Origin: Fidelibacterota bacterium
Lineage (GTDB): Bacteria > Fidelibacterota > UBA2242 > JAFGTP01
DNA length: 12,624 nt
Assembly: GCA_021735285.1 (NCBI GenBank)
Contig: JAIPHI010000072.1
Coordinates: 1 to 12,624 of the forward strand
Direction: 5' to 3'
In this document: piece after piece, positions 5,674 through 12,624 of the stretch
Layout of the letters: each line of letters starts with the position of its first letter
How positions within the stretch are numbered: the stretch's first letter is position 1
Translations under genes and position numbers: made by a program
Notes under the pieces: model-generated
The model's database searches: none
The model's input: only the letters and a program-made list of their open reading frames with translations
What the model was told of the DNA's origin: nothing

Positions 5674-7569
5674 TTATTTTATTATCGGCGCAGAATCAAT
5701 AAGGGAAATATAATCATCTATATTTCCATTATCTAAACAACACTCAATAATCTTTTTACCGATATCCATTAGATCGTCATCGTGGAACTTGTCTAAGTGC
5801 TCATGGAAAAAATCCTGTAGGATCTGATTGCCCTTATCATAGGCTTCTTCGCCTACTTCGCCCTGTTTTTCAACCTGCAAAAGGCCCCTGTCCAAAGGAC
5901 TGCCTTCAACCATGATATTTTTGAGAGCATAGCCCAGTAGGGAAGAACGAGCGGGAATTAATTGGTCTTCAGAGAACCAGGCTCCTCCGCGTCTTGCCAG
6001 ATATTCTCTGGTGATCCATTCGGGCATAAATCCGACCTTCCAGGCTCCAATGTGCTGATTAGGGATTAAGATATATTTGACTTCAGGGGTGTCGAGAATT
6101 TGTTGAAGTAGTATATTGGCCTGGTTGACCCGCAAACCTGTAGTAAATGGCCAATAGGAACCAACACCTTCGGAACTAATTCCTTCAGTATCTACAATAC
6201 TTGGATTACCATATCCACGGGGCGCAATCAACCGCCATAACCAGGCTAGGGCGGGAGGCAGAACATGAAAAAGACCGATAATGCCGTAATTTGGTCTATC
6301 TTTTGAACTCGGAGGGGTCCGGACACCGAAACTTCGTATATCTACTGTTATGGGGTCGTCTAGATCGGTTTGAATATCACGAGGAAGTACTACCCGGGGA
6401 TTGGGGCAGGGTTGACCTGGTTCGTCCTCGATATGTTCCCAGATAAGCGCCGTACTATTAGGAGCCGCATCAATATTCAAAAAGAGGAGCGACTTGTCAG
6501 GATGAACTGAGGTTTTTTCCAAATTGGGTTCAGTTCCATATTCAGTTATATGATCGACTCTAACAAACCAGGAGTCCTCAGCATCTGTAAGAATTAATTT
6601 ATCAGAATCTTCGTCTTGTAAAAAATTAGGGCAGGACGCCATATCATCAGCAACTGGATTGAGCTGACAGCCCTGGGGTAAGGCCAGATGTTGCTCCTCA
6701 TCAGTTATTATATTATGCCCTAAAAGAATATTTCCGGTGCTTTCCCTGTGCATATCCTGTAGCATTTCACTTTTTCCGCCGCCACTGGCACCTTCATGAG
6801 TGATAACTAATTTATTATTGTAGGGAGTCACAACCTGAACTGTAGAACAATGCAGTGTTGGCCAGCCTTCTTTTTCACCTTTATCTATGAGCATGCTATA
6901 GACGCCTTTTTTGGCACTGGGACCGGGATATAGATTATAACTAAACAGTTCATAGTTGGAAGGCTGACGATTGTGAACTACAACTTGTTTTCCATCAAAA
7001 TGGGTATGTCTAAAAGGAGGTGCCACGTAAATAAATGCTTCCGGCTGCAGCGTTTCTTCTAAATTTTTTGTATCTATTATACCCTGCAAAAGCCCCAGAC
7101 CTAAAGCAAAAAATCCAGCATTTGCAGGAGCGATCGCCATTCCTACCATGCCCAAAGATTTGGGACCGACATAGTAGAAAAACAAGCATAATTCCTGTTT
7201 TTTGAGCCAATCAAAGGTTTCCTCCCTGAGTCCATTAAACTCAAAATCGAATCTATCTTCGAATTTCTGTTTGTCAGTGGGATTATCATCAGCAATAACC
7301 ATACAGTCGGGGTCACGTCGTCTCATATAGGGTTCCATATAATTGGCTGCTACTCCGTTGCGCACTTTGCAAACCTGGGCTTCCTGCACTTTTCCATCAC
7401 CGGGCACATCATAACTAACGTTTTGCCATCCACTTTTATTAGTATCTCTGACCGATAGTTCAACCAGTTCTTCGATGTCATTCCCTAGAATATACCCGGG
7501 GCACGCAGTTAAAAGTTCCTGAATATGTTCTGGTAAATTGATATTTTGAAAATCTTCATTTATGTCCAT
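5674..7569 (-). CDS. DUF4914-type protein with P-loop, PEP-carboxykinase-like
   Basis: This soluble 631-residue protein has no signal peptide or clear membrane anchor, although a hydrophobic Gly/Ala stretch lies at about 137-165. The strongest motif is a P-loop, GASGGGKS (260-267), inside THEGASGGGKSEM. It is followed by an acidic region and a C-terminal half with RSFGVRTP and RGYGNPS-type segments. This layout resembles the HPr-kinase/PEPCK-type nucleotide-binding fold, where the loop reads GxSGxGKT. I recognise the sequence as most likely DUF4914 (about 630-650 residues), whose reaction is not established. Binding and hydrolysis or transfer of ATP or GTP phosphate is therefore inferred. AGGAG (- strand, 5575-5579 plus 2000, i.e. 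7575-7579) lies 5 nt before the ATG. It follows the OFA transporter gene by 65 nt and is probably co-transcribed, suggesting a link to carboxylate uptake or exchange. It could instead be a metabolite-sensing kinase. Confidence 0.65.
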   Translation of the reverse strand: MDINEDFQNINLPEHIQELLTACPGYILGNDIEELVELSVRDTNKSGWQNVSYDVPGDGKVQEAQVCKVRNGVAANYMEPYMRRRDPDCMVIADDNPTDKQKFEDRFDFEFNGLREETFDWLKKQELCLFFYYVGPKSLGMVGMAIAPANAGFFALGLGLLQGIIDTKNLEETLQPEAFIYVAPPFRHTHFDGKQVVVHNRQPSNYELFSYNLYPGPSAKKGVYSMLIDKGEKEGWPTLHCSTVQVVTPYNNKLVITHEGASGGGKSEMLQDMHRESTGNILLGHNIITDEEQHLALPQGCQLNPVADDMASCPNFLQDEDSDKLILTDAEDSWFVRVDHITEYGTEPNLEKTSVHPDKSLLFLNIDAAPNSTALIWEHIEDEPGQPCPNPRVVLPRDIQTDLDDPITVDIRSFGVRTPPSSKDRPNYGIIGLFHVLPPALAWLWRLIAPRGYGNPSIVDTEGISSEGVGSYWPFTTGLRVNQANILLQQILDTPEVKYILIPNQHIGAWKVGFMPEWITREYLARRGGAWFSEDQLIPARSSLLGYALKNIMVEGSPLDRGLLQVEKQGEVGEEAYDKGNQILQDFFHEHLDKFHDDDLMDIGKKIIECCLDNGNIDDYISLIDSAPIIK

Positions 7570-7634
7570 AACTTCTCCTGTTTTAGAAAATAGTTAGTTA
7601 TTGGTTTTATCTATATCCATCAATTTATCTAAAA

Positions 7635-8795
7635 TTAATTTTTATTTAAAACATTTAATTTAAAAGCAGTTACTAGCCCTGCAATTGCCAGCATTCCAAT
7701 ACTCAAATATAAAGCCAGGTCATAAGATCCTGTTGAGTCAGCTAAAAAGCCTCCAATAGCCGGACCTGTTATCCCTGCTAAACCATAACCTAAAAAACAA
7801 ATCGGGTAGAGCCGGGGAAAAGCATCCATTCCAAAGTAACGGGAAATAGAGGATGCATAAATTACAAAATTACCACCGAAATGAAAACCCAGAAATGCAG
7901 CAAATACAAGGAATAGTATCGAACTTGATGTAATTAATTTTAAAAGCAGTAAAAATACTGCAAATCCACCCAGGGATAAAGGAATCGTTTTGTAATTAAA
8001 TTTGTCAAACAGGTATCCCCAGGTAACTCTACCAACAGCATTGCCAACAGCGAAAATGGAGATTGTTGTAGCGGCGATTTTTTTGGAAAATCCGGAGTCT
8101 ATTGTGATTGGTGAGAGGTTGCCTATAATTAATAAACCAGCAAAGGTTCCTACAAATATACCAAAAACGTGAATCAGAAAGGGCTTTGAAAACAGTGTCG
8201 ATTTATCAGTACCGAGCTCTTTTTCGCCGCTTTCAGAAGATGGTACCGCCAGGACTGATGAAGATAGGATCAATAAGGCACCGGGTATAATGGCTATCCA
8301 ACGGAAAAAAGTCAGTACATTCATACCGGCATTGAGAAAATGCGAGGCGACAGAAGATAAAATAATGGCACCACCACCAAATCCGGCAACAGCCACTCCG
8401 GTGATGAAGCCCTTATGTTTGGGGAACCACTGCATACCTACTGAGAGAGGGCAAACATAGCCAAAACCGATTCCGGCTCCGGCAAATAATCCGATTCCCA
8501 CCAACAGAATAATAAAACTGCCGCCAGAAAACGAGGCAATTAGGTAACCAACCAGAAATAGGACTGCTCCAATGCTGGCTGTAAAGCGGGGCCCCCGCCG
8601 ACTCAGAATACGTCCGGCCCAGATCATAGCCAGGGTGAAAACTGCAATACTAACACCAAAAATAGTTCCGCATTGGCCTTTGCTAAGACCATAATTATTG
8701 ATCAGATGAGGAACAAAAATACTCCATGCATAAATTCCCCCTAATATTGTTTGAATGATAATTCCTGCAATTAAATTGACCCATTTGTTCTTCAT
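7635..8795 (-). CDS. OFA-family (oxalate/formate antiporter-like) MFS transporter
   Basis: This inner-membrane major-facilitator protein has 386 residues and about 12 hydrophobic helices. The start GGIYAWSIFVP (19-29) in helix 1 is characteristic of the OFA family (OxlT and relatives). The loop 2-3 signature appears as AGRILSRRGPRF (60-71), and the second half has the matching GNAVGRVTWGYLFDKF segment. Family members exchange oxalate for formate or carry other monocarboxylates, so the real substrate is unknown. The length is normal, though slightly short. AGGGAG (8802-8807, complement) lies 6 nt before the ATG at 8795, and a sigma70-type promoter is visible upstream. It sits between a small regulator (upstream) and the DUF4914-like gene (downstream), all on the - strand. 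Confidence 0.85.
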   Translation of the reverse strand: MKNKWVNLIAGIIIQTILGGIYAWSIFVPHLINNYGLSKGQCGTIFGVSIAVFTLAMIWAGRILSRRGPRFTASIGAVLFLVGYLIASFSGGSFIILLVGIGLFAGAGIGFGYVCPLSVGMQWFPKHKGFITGVAVAGFGGGAIILSSVASHFLNAGMNVLTFFRWIAIIPGALLILSSSVLAVPSSESGEKELGTDKSTLFSKPFLIHVFGIFVGTFAGLLIIGNLSPITIDSGFSKKIAATTISIFAVGNAVGRVTWGYLFDKFNYKTIPLSLGGFAVFLLLLKLITSSSILFLVFAAFLGFHFGGNFVIYASSISRYFGMDAFPRLYPICFLGYGLAGITGPAIGGFLADSTGSYDLALYLSIGMLAIAGLVTAFKLNVLNKN

Positions 8796-8814
8796 TTGTA
8801 GCTCCCTTTTTTTT

Positions 8815-8845
8815 AGCCTCTAAGTCCCTAAGAAACAAAGTTAAG
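8815..8845 (+). repeat. 8-nt periodic repeat, copy A
   Basis: AGC is followed by the in-register octamers CTCTAAGT, CCCTAAGA and AACAAAGT, then TAAG. The core is approximately CTCNAAGA. This copy lies in the untranslated leader of the OFA transporter mRNA, directly before its ribosome binding site. Confidence 0.55.
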
Positions 8846-8853
8846 AAAATTTT

Positions 8854-8882
8854 ATTATAGCATTTAAGGCTCAAAGACTCAA
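8854..8882 (-). promoter_or_regulatory. Sigma70-like promoter of the OFA transporter gene
   Basis: On the - strand, -35 TTGAGT (8877-8882) and -10 TATAAT (8854-8859) are separated by exactly 17 nt. Transcription would start near 8847, giving a leader of about 50 nt before the ATG at 8795. The -35 box is built from an octamer of repeat copy B. Confidence 0.6.
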
Positions 8883-8885
8883 AGA
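8867..8885 (+). repeat. 8-nt periodic repeat, copy B
   Basis: AGG is followed by two identical octamers, CTCAAAGA CTCAAAGA (8870-8885). The core AGGCTCAAAGACTC matches the reverse complement of copy D at 9042-9055 with one mismatch in 14. Confidence 0.6.
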
Positions 8886-9001
8886 AAAAACATTCTAATT
8901 TGTTTCTATTTTATTTGTTTATGAATTCGAAGTTTTTGTATATTAATCGTGAATAAAATATCATCCATATTGGTCTGATCCACTTTTGTAAATATTGTTA
9001 T

Positions 9002-9028
9002 TCTTAGATTCTTCGAGACTTCGCGGCT
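9002..9028 (-). repeat. 8-nt periodic repeat, copy C (inverted)
   Basis: Read on the - strand: AGC, then CGCGAAGT, CTCGAAGA, ATCTAAGA. The octamer spacing and core are the same as in copies A and B, in opposite orientation. Confidence 0.55.
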
Positions 9029-9037
9029 ATTATTTTT

Positions 9038-9055
9038 ATTCGAGTCTTTGAGGCT
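9038..9055 (-). repeat. 8-nt periodic repeat, copy D (inverted), touching a stop codon
   Basis: Read on the - strand: AGC, then CTCAAAGA and CTCGAAT. The AG overlaps the TAG stop (9054-9056) of the winged-helix regulator, so the repeat begins exactly at the gene end. In the - strand transcript it can pair with copy B over 13 of 14 positions. Confidence 0.55.
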
Positions 9056-9353
9056 ATGACTCCTCATTATTGTAAATTAATTGTATCAGGTCGGCCAGGG
9101 TTCTGTGTTCTTCGATAGGATGTTTAAGATGCATTTCGGTATTGATCTGATAAGTATTCCGGCGCCCATTTTTCTCTCTATCTATATAGTCCTCTTTTCT
9201 CAGGTCAGATACTATATTCTGGACAGCTCGTTCGGTAATTCCAACCTTTTCTGCTATCTCACGCATTTTAATAGATGGTGATTCTACCAGACACAACAAA
9301 ACGTGAGAATGATTAGTAAGAAATGTCCAGGAGGTTCTATTTTTTTTTACCAT
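9054..9353 (-). CDS. Small winged-helix (MarR-like/HTH) transcriptional regulator
   Basis: This 99-residue single-domain DNA-binding protein reads WTFLTNHSHVLLCLVE (9-24) at the start. A helix-turn-helix follows at about 29-51 (MREIAEKVGITERAVQNIVSDL). The wing is at about 55-71 (DYIDREKNGRRNTYQI), and a C-terminal helix with HPIEEHRTLADLIQLI could serve in dimerisation. It matches the short stand-alone winged-helix regulators of about 100 residues that start WTFLTNH. No ligand-binding domain or cysteine metal site is visible, so the signal is unknown. GGAG sits 6 nt before the ATG at 9353. The transporter and DUF4914-like genes follow on the same strand after a 258-nt gap with its own promoter, so it may control them. 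It ends in TAG. Confidence 0.85.
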   Translation of the reverse strand: MVKKNRTSWTFLTNHSHVLLCLVESPSIKMREIAEKVGITERAVQNIVSDLRKEDYIDREKNGRRNTYQINTEMHLKHPIEEHRTLADLIQLIYNNEES

Positions 9354-9600
9354 TTTTTACTCCTCAAGTAAATAACAAGATTTCTCAATTGCAGCAAAAT
9401 CTAATAATAATCCAAATACGAATCAAGTATCGTGAATTTATTTTCATGAAAATTAATTCGTATGTAACAACTATTCAGTATGACACTTTAATTTTGATAT
9501 ATGAAAATTAATCAGCCCCCGTAAATTGCCATAAAACTAACATAATGTGTTGTTAATTATAAATATCATATCAAGATAGATTGAATTTTATTTTCCCCCG
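9354..9600. promoter_or_regulatory. Upstream region of the winged-helix regulator with operator-like repeats
   Basis: There is no gene here. ATACGAAT (9416-9423) and ATTCGTAT (9456-9463) are perfect inverted arms 40 nt apart. ATTTTCATGAAAAT (9440-9453) is a perfect 14-nt palindrome between them. ATGAAAATTAAT occurs twice as a direct repeat (9446-9457 and 9501-9512). These could be binding sites for the regulator, but the AT-rich base composition lowers their significance. Confidence 0.35.
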
Positions 9601-9614
9601 CATTATAAAAAAAG

Positions 9615-9720
9615 GCGTTAAGAAATTCCAGTAATGGAGCGTTAAGAACCAATATATGTTTGAACCCGATAGGGTGAGTTCATATTGGTTTAGCGGAATG
9701 GATGGAATTTTAGTCTTTTT
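9615..9720 (+). ncRNA. Nested structured element with T-run (possible small RNA, terminator or mobile repeat)
   Basis: The outer helix AAATTCCA (9623-9630) pairs with TGGAATTT (9703-9710). An inner helix pairs CGTTA (9640-9644) with TAGCG (9691-9695). Past a 2-nt AG bulge, it continues with AACCAATAT (9647-9655) pairing perfectly with ATATTGGTT (9682-9690). An apical TGAAC/GTTCA arm (9661-9665 and 9678-9682) competes for one shared base. A direct repeat GCGTTAAGAA (9615-9624 and 9639-9648) flanks the 5' side. The sequence TAGTCTTTTTTTATCC follows, resembling an intrinsic terminator. It matches no RNA family that I can name. I see no coding sequence in it. It could be a chromosomal repeat rather than an expressed RNA. 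Confidence 0.4.
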
Positions 9721-9725
9721 TTATC

Positions 9726-9761
9726 CAGCGAGCGAGTTTTTTCTCACTTTTTTCCTCGTTG
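9726..9761. repeat. Further hairpin next to the structured element
   Basis: CAGCGAG (9726-9732) can pair with CTCGTTG (9755-9761), 7 bp with one G-T wobble, enclosing two T-runs. It directly follows the T-run of the larger element and may belong to it. The palindrome AGGGCCCT (9767-9774) comes just after. Confidence 0.35.
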
Positions 9762-9844
9762 AAAAAAGGGCCCTGCTCTCGTTTCTGCAAAATAAATAAT
9801 TAATGGCAATTAAAGTTCATTATGTTTATAATTTCTATTATGTT

Positions 9845-9872
9845 GTTACTTTTGTCTCGCCACAAAAGTAAC
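9845..9872. repeat. Perfect 11-bp palindrome with CTCGCC loop
   Basis: GTTACTTTTGT (9845-9855) pairs with ACAAAAGTAAC (9862-9872). The motif is followed by CCAAAAGGC. This pattern resembles extragenic repeats I associate with Bacteroidota and related genomes, but that is from memory and unverified. Confidence 0.45.
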
Positions 9873-10089
9873 CCAAAAGGCTCCACCGGGGCAATTAAAT
9901 GCTAAAATTTATTTCACCTCACTAAAAATATTTTAATGCTCCCTTTAGCATGTGATTGATCCGCTAGAAAATATTTTTTTAACGTTCTGGTCATAAATTT
10001 TCCAGACGCATTTAATTATAATGCCGAGAAAAAATCAAATAAAATAGTTTATGTGAAATTATTACTCTAAATAATTATTATTTGGAAAA
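9873..10089. other. AT-rich noncoding stretch
   Basis: I see no supported gene or promoter here. The only small structure is ATGCT/AGCAT around CCCTTT, near 9938-9953. Confidence 0.4.
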
Positions 10090-10110
10090 CTGGGGATCCC
10101 AGCTTTTTTT
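10090..10110 (-). terminator. Bidirectional intrinsic terminator
   Basis: CTGGG (10090-10094) and CCCAG (10098-10102) form a stem around GAT. It is flanked by AAAA on the left and CTTTTTTT on the right, so it works better on the + strand (T7) but also gives TTTT on the - strand. On the - strand it lies about 145 nt beyond the DUF5916 stop codon. Confidence 0.5.
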
Positions 10111-10245
10111 ATTCTAATAGCTCGAAAGCAAGGAATATTCTTTTACAACTTTTCAACCTACTTCTTTCCCACTATACCAGATTGCCACTCAACCAGTTCC
10201 AATTTGACTAAAACATTTCTCCAAAAATTTTCTTTGTTATAGCCA

Positions 10246-12396
10246 TTATATCCGCCAATTATAAGATGCTTTGAGGAAAAAACCCCTTTGCATTTCCAAA
10301 AAATTATTAGATTCAATATATTCTGAATCTTGATATTGAGTCTTTTCATATAAAGCTCCATAACCAATATGGACAACTGTACCTGGGATGTAATTAAAAC
10401 TAGCCAGGAAATCCGTTAACAGCTCTTCTTTATATGTATTGTATTCGATTGTTGCCCGAATGAATAAATATTTATTAATTTGATATGTGGTTCTATTTCT
10501 AAAGATCCGGTAGTCAACTAATTGCTCATTATTACTGCGCTGATGGATCAAAGAGCGCACAGCTACAACAGAACTTTTTAGTGAGGATAAGGGCTCAAAT
10601 TCTAGCTGCATAGAAATTGTACTCTGGTCAGCCTGCTGGGGATCATCTTCATCATACCAGGGGGTTGCACTATCGTGATATTCAACCACCATCCCCAACT
10701 TTTTCCAGGGTTGGCTCCGTAAATAAAGCCCAAACCCATCCCGCCTGTACAACTTGCCGGAATAGGACTCTGTTGATAATTTTCCATACATATGAAAATA
10801 GGTATTTCTGGTCAAATTCAGATTATTATTGTATTTCAATAAATATTCAGTTTGATCATCATATTTATCATATTGCACAAAATTATACATGCCCGGTTGG
10901 AACTTTTGAATTATATCATTATCCAGATAGAATCTACGACAGGTACTCATGACCAGAGCACTTATACCATCTCTTGGCATATAACCTGATTGTAGTCCAA
11001 AATTTTTCGAAATGTCATGACCGCTCAGAGAAAGGTAGTAGTATTTATCATTATAGGTCCAGTCCAGATCCACGTTGTAGGCTTGATCGAGATTGCCTGT
11101 TTCTCGATCCTTGGTTGCTGAATAGAAGCTATTGCCCTCCACAGTTACTTTACCTGATAATTTTAGGCGGGAATCTAGGCCCAGCACCTGATTGTAACCC
11201 TCACCCAAAAAACGGGATGTATAAAGGCCTCCAATATGAGACCCCTTATCCAATAATCTTTTATAGCGGAGAATTCCAAAATAAGCATTTTGATTAACAT
11301 CCTCTTCATTATATCGGGGCGATTCATCAGAGGCAATGATTGTAGAAATAGCATTGGATTTCCCAATTTTCCCGGAAAGTTTCAGACCTGCTGAAGGGTC
11401 TATGATTGTTCTTGTATGCACGGCTTTTTGAATTGCACTGGCAGAACCTGTTCCTGCAACTTCAAATTTTTCATTACCTTCCATGAAAAAGGGTCTTTTT
11501 TCGTTATAGTAAATGCTGGAACGGACATTGGCATCTACGCGACCGGCATCGGCTTCGATCTGACTGAAATCCGGATTTATGGTAGCATCCAATGTCAAAG
11601 TCGGAGTAATACCCATTTTGGCAGTTACCCCCAGGTTAGTTTCATTCAGATCATTGGATAATTTTCCATTCTGGTTTTTTAATTGATAATTTCTGGTGAT
11701 AGAGGGTAATAGCTCATACGTTCGTTCATAATTTAAGTTTTCATACTCAATAGTTCCCATTTGTTGTAAGAAGTCACCATTGTCAGGATTGTAGGCGGGA
11801 TATATGCCTTTTTCAGATTTGCTAGGGATATGACGTCCCAAATAAACTCCCATCTCAACAATTTCTCCTGGTTCAAAACGAATACTTTTTAAGGGAATAG
11901 CCATTTCAACATTATAGCCTTTATCTGTTTTTATACCTGCGGATTGCCAGATGAAATCGGGTGAGGCATCATCTCCATTGGATTTCATAATTAGGTCACC
12001 TTGTACTCCATGAGGATTAACAATGAATTCATATGCACTTTGCCTATCATTGTAGGAATCTAACATAACAATCACCCAGTCTTCACTAAATATATTATCT
12101 CTTTCAGTATGAGTACCCTGTATTTTATCAGGATTGTCACTTAAACACTTGAAAGCAAAATATAAATTCTCTTCATCATAAGCCGAATAGGCAATTGTTT
12201 TCTCGCTTAGTTCATTACCTATACTGGGTTGGAAGGTTAAAAAATCAGAATAATGGGGAGCTTGTTTCCAGATAATTTCATCTAAATTACCATCAATTTG
12301 AACATCTTGATTGAATTTATAGGATTTGAGATATGTGTTGCCAAATAAAATTGTTTGAAATATTACAATAAAAACCAACCATTTTTGTTTAACCAT
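10246..12396 (-). CDS. DUF5916 outer-membrane beta-barrel protein with N-terminal CBM9-like domain
   Basis: From the ATG at 12396 the protein has 716 residues. A signal peptide (KQKWLVFIVIFQTILFGNT, about 3-21) is followed by a CBM9-like beta-sandwich domain (about 28-215). That domain is marked by VQIDGNLDEIIWKQA, the LYFAFKC strand, and NPHGVQGD. The remaining part (about 220-716) matches DUF5916: NPDFSQIEADAG, NEKRPFFMEGNEKF, many alternating strands, and an aromatic C-terminal strand (FFLKASYNWRI) typical of outer-membrane barrels. The length is normal to slightly short. The family's substrate is not known; roles in binding or moving glycans or other polymers are only suggested by the CBM9-like fold. 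An in-frame TTG at 12402 abuts the ribosome binding site, so the ATG at 12396 is the better start. The gene stands alone on this strand, with a terminator about 145 nt downstream. Confidence 0.85.
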   Translation of the reverse strand: MVKQKWLVFIVIFQTILFGNTYLKSYKFNQDVQIDGNLDEIIWKQAPHYSDFLTFQPSIGNELSEKTIAYSAYDEENLYFAFKCLSDNPDKIQGTHTERDNIFSEDWVIVMLDSYNDRQSAYEFIVNPHGVQGDLIMKSNGDDASPDFIWQSAGIKTDKGYNVEMAIPLKSIRFEPGEIVEMGVYLGRHIPSKSEKGIYPAYNPDNGDFLQQMGTIEYENLNYERTYELLPSITRNYQLKNQNGKLSNDLNETNLGVTAKMGITPTLTLDATINPDFSQIEADAGRVDANVRSSIYYNEKRPFFMEGNEKFEVAGTGSASAIQKAVHTRTIIDPSAGLKLSGKIGKSNAISTIIASDESPRYNEEDVNQNAYFGILRYKRLLDKGSHIGGLYTSRFLGEGYNQVLGLDSRLKLSGKVTVEGNSFYSATKDRETGNLDQAYNVDLDWTYNDKYYYLSLSGHDISKNFGLQSGYMPRDGISALVMSTCRRFYLDNDIIQKFQPGMYNFVQYDKYDDQTEYLLKYNNNLNLTRNTYFHMYGKLSTESYSGKLYRRDGFGLYLRSQPWKKLGMVVEYHDSATPWYDEDDPQQADQSTISMQLEFEPLSSLKSSVVAVRSLIHQRSNNEQLVDYRIFRNRTTYQINKYLFIRATIEYNTYKEELLTDFLASFNYIPGTVVHIGYGALYEKTQYQDSEYIESNNFLEMQRGFFLKASYNWRI

Positions 12397-12402
12397 AACC
12401 AA

Positions 12403-12408
12403 CTCCCT
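12403..12408 (-). promoter_or_regulatory. Ribosome binding site that decides the DUF5916 start
   Basis: AGGGAG (complement of CTCCCT) lies 6 nt before the ATG at 12396. The TTG at 12402 would leave no spacing. Confidence 0.65.
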
Positions 12409-12518
12409 GATTATATTTTCAAATAGATCATAACTTTTGATTCAATCTGTAAACTTTAGTTGTCATAAAATTTGAAAATTTTAATTTAAAACCGAATCTA
12501 TTTTATGGAATATAAAAG

Positions 12519-12548
12519 TTGTGTTTTCCTGATTTTAAAAAATATAAT
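12519..12548 (+). promoter_or_regulatory. Possible + strand sigma70-like promoter
   Basis: TTGTGT (12519-12524) is followed after 18 nt by TATAAT (12543-12548). It would drive a gene beyond the right edge, divergent from the DUF5916 gene. The region is AT-rich, so chance is possible. Confidence 0.3.
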
Positions 12549-12592
12549 CGGAAAAGAGAAGCTCATTTAAAAATTAGAGTTGATAATAGACA

Positions 12593-12624
12593 ATGAATTT
12601 GATTACATTCAAAAGGAAGCTCTG
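12593..12624 (+). CDS. Possible start of a gene running off the right edge
   Basis: An ATG at 12593 opens a frame (MNLITFKRKL) that stays open to the window edge, about 45 nt after the candidate -10 box. The ribosome binding site is weak (AGAG only). Ten codons are too few to identify anything. Confidence 0.2.
   Translation, partial: MNLITFKRKL

Noticed and set aside
5531..5713. Open frame of about 60 codons across the two GTTCCC palindromes
   Set aside because: It has no ribosome binding site, and its sequence (AWEQ, VWEPE) is simply the translation of the palindromes. It also overlaps the 3' end of the DUF4914-like gene.
8815..9055. CRISPR array
   Set aside because: The units are 8 nt, degenerate and contiguous or inverted, with no spacer structure and no cas genes.
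10158..10376. Frame extending past the DUF5916 gene end, suggesting a frameshift
   Set aside because: The DUF5916 frame ends with a proper barrel-type terminal strand (KASYNWRI), so no frameshift is needed. The other frame is a shadow.

Overview
The window looks like a chromosomal segment from an AT-rich, Gram-negative-type (two-membrane) bacterium. The evidence for two membranes is a secreted, Spy/CpxP-like metal-binding protein and a DUF5916-type outer-membrane beta-barrel with an N-terminal CBM9-like domain. DUF5916 proteins are typical of Bacteroidota and related FCB-group phyla. Almost every gene here has a strong AGGAG-type Shine-Dalgarno sequence, which is unusual for classical Bacteroidia, so a relative elsewhere in the FCB group fits better. 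This placement is inference, not a determination.

Region 1 (about 1-5230, + strand) is a metal-homeostasis cluster: a CopZ-like metallochaperone, a CDF-family Zn/Cd/Co-type efflux pump, a secreted His/Met-rich Spy/CpxP-like protein, an RseC/MucC-family redox-associated membrane protein, a class I SAM methyltransferase, and a CopB-type (P1B-3, CPH motif) copper ATPase. The ATPase gene is cut by one in-frame TAG at 4115-4117, immediately before the ion-binding transmembrane helix. The reading frame and all motifs are otherwise intact on both sides. Together the genes would bind cytosolic metal, pump it out and buffer it in the periplasm, but the copper pump is probably inactive unless the amber codon is read through or is a sequence error.

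Region 2 (5228-5673) is a convergent intergenic region. It holds an 8-nt periodic degenerate repeat directly after the ATPase stop and two GTTCCC palindromes, each placed to terminate one of the two converging transcripts.

Region 3 (5674-9353, - strand) reads, in transcription order, a small winged-helix regulator, an OFA-type (oxalate/formate antiporter-like) MFS transporter, and a 631-residue protein with a P-loop GASGGGKS that I assign to the poorly understood, PEPCK-like DUF4914 family. A sigma70-type promoter for the transporter is visible, and its -35 box lies inside one of four copies of a degenerate 8-nt repeat.

Region 4 (9354-10245) is about 890 nt without a convincing gene. It contains operator-like dyads upstream of the regulator, a strongly structured 9615-9720 element (nested helices followed by a T-run), further hairpins to 9872, and a bidirectional terminator at 10090-10110.

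Region 5 (10246-12624) is the DUF5916 outer-membrane protein gene on the - strand. Its upstream region carries a possible + strand promoter and perhaps the first codons of another gene.
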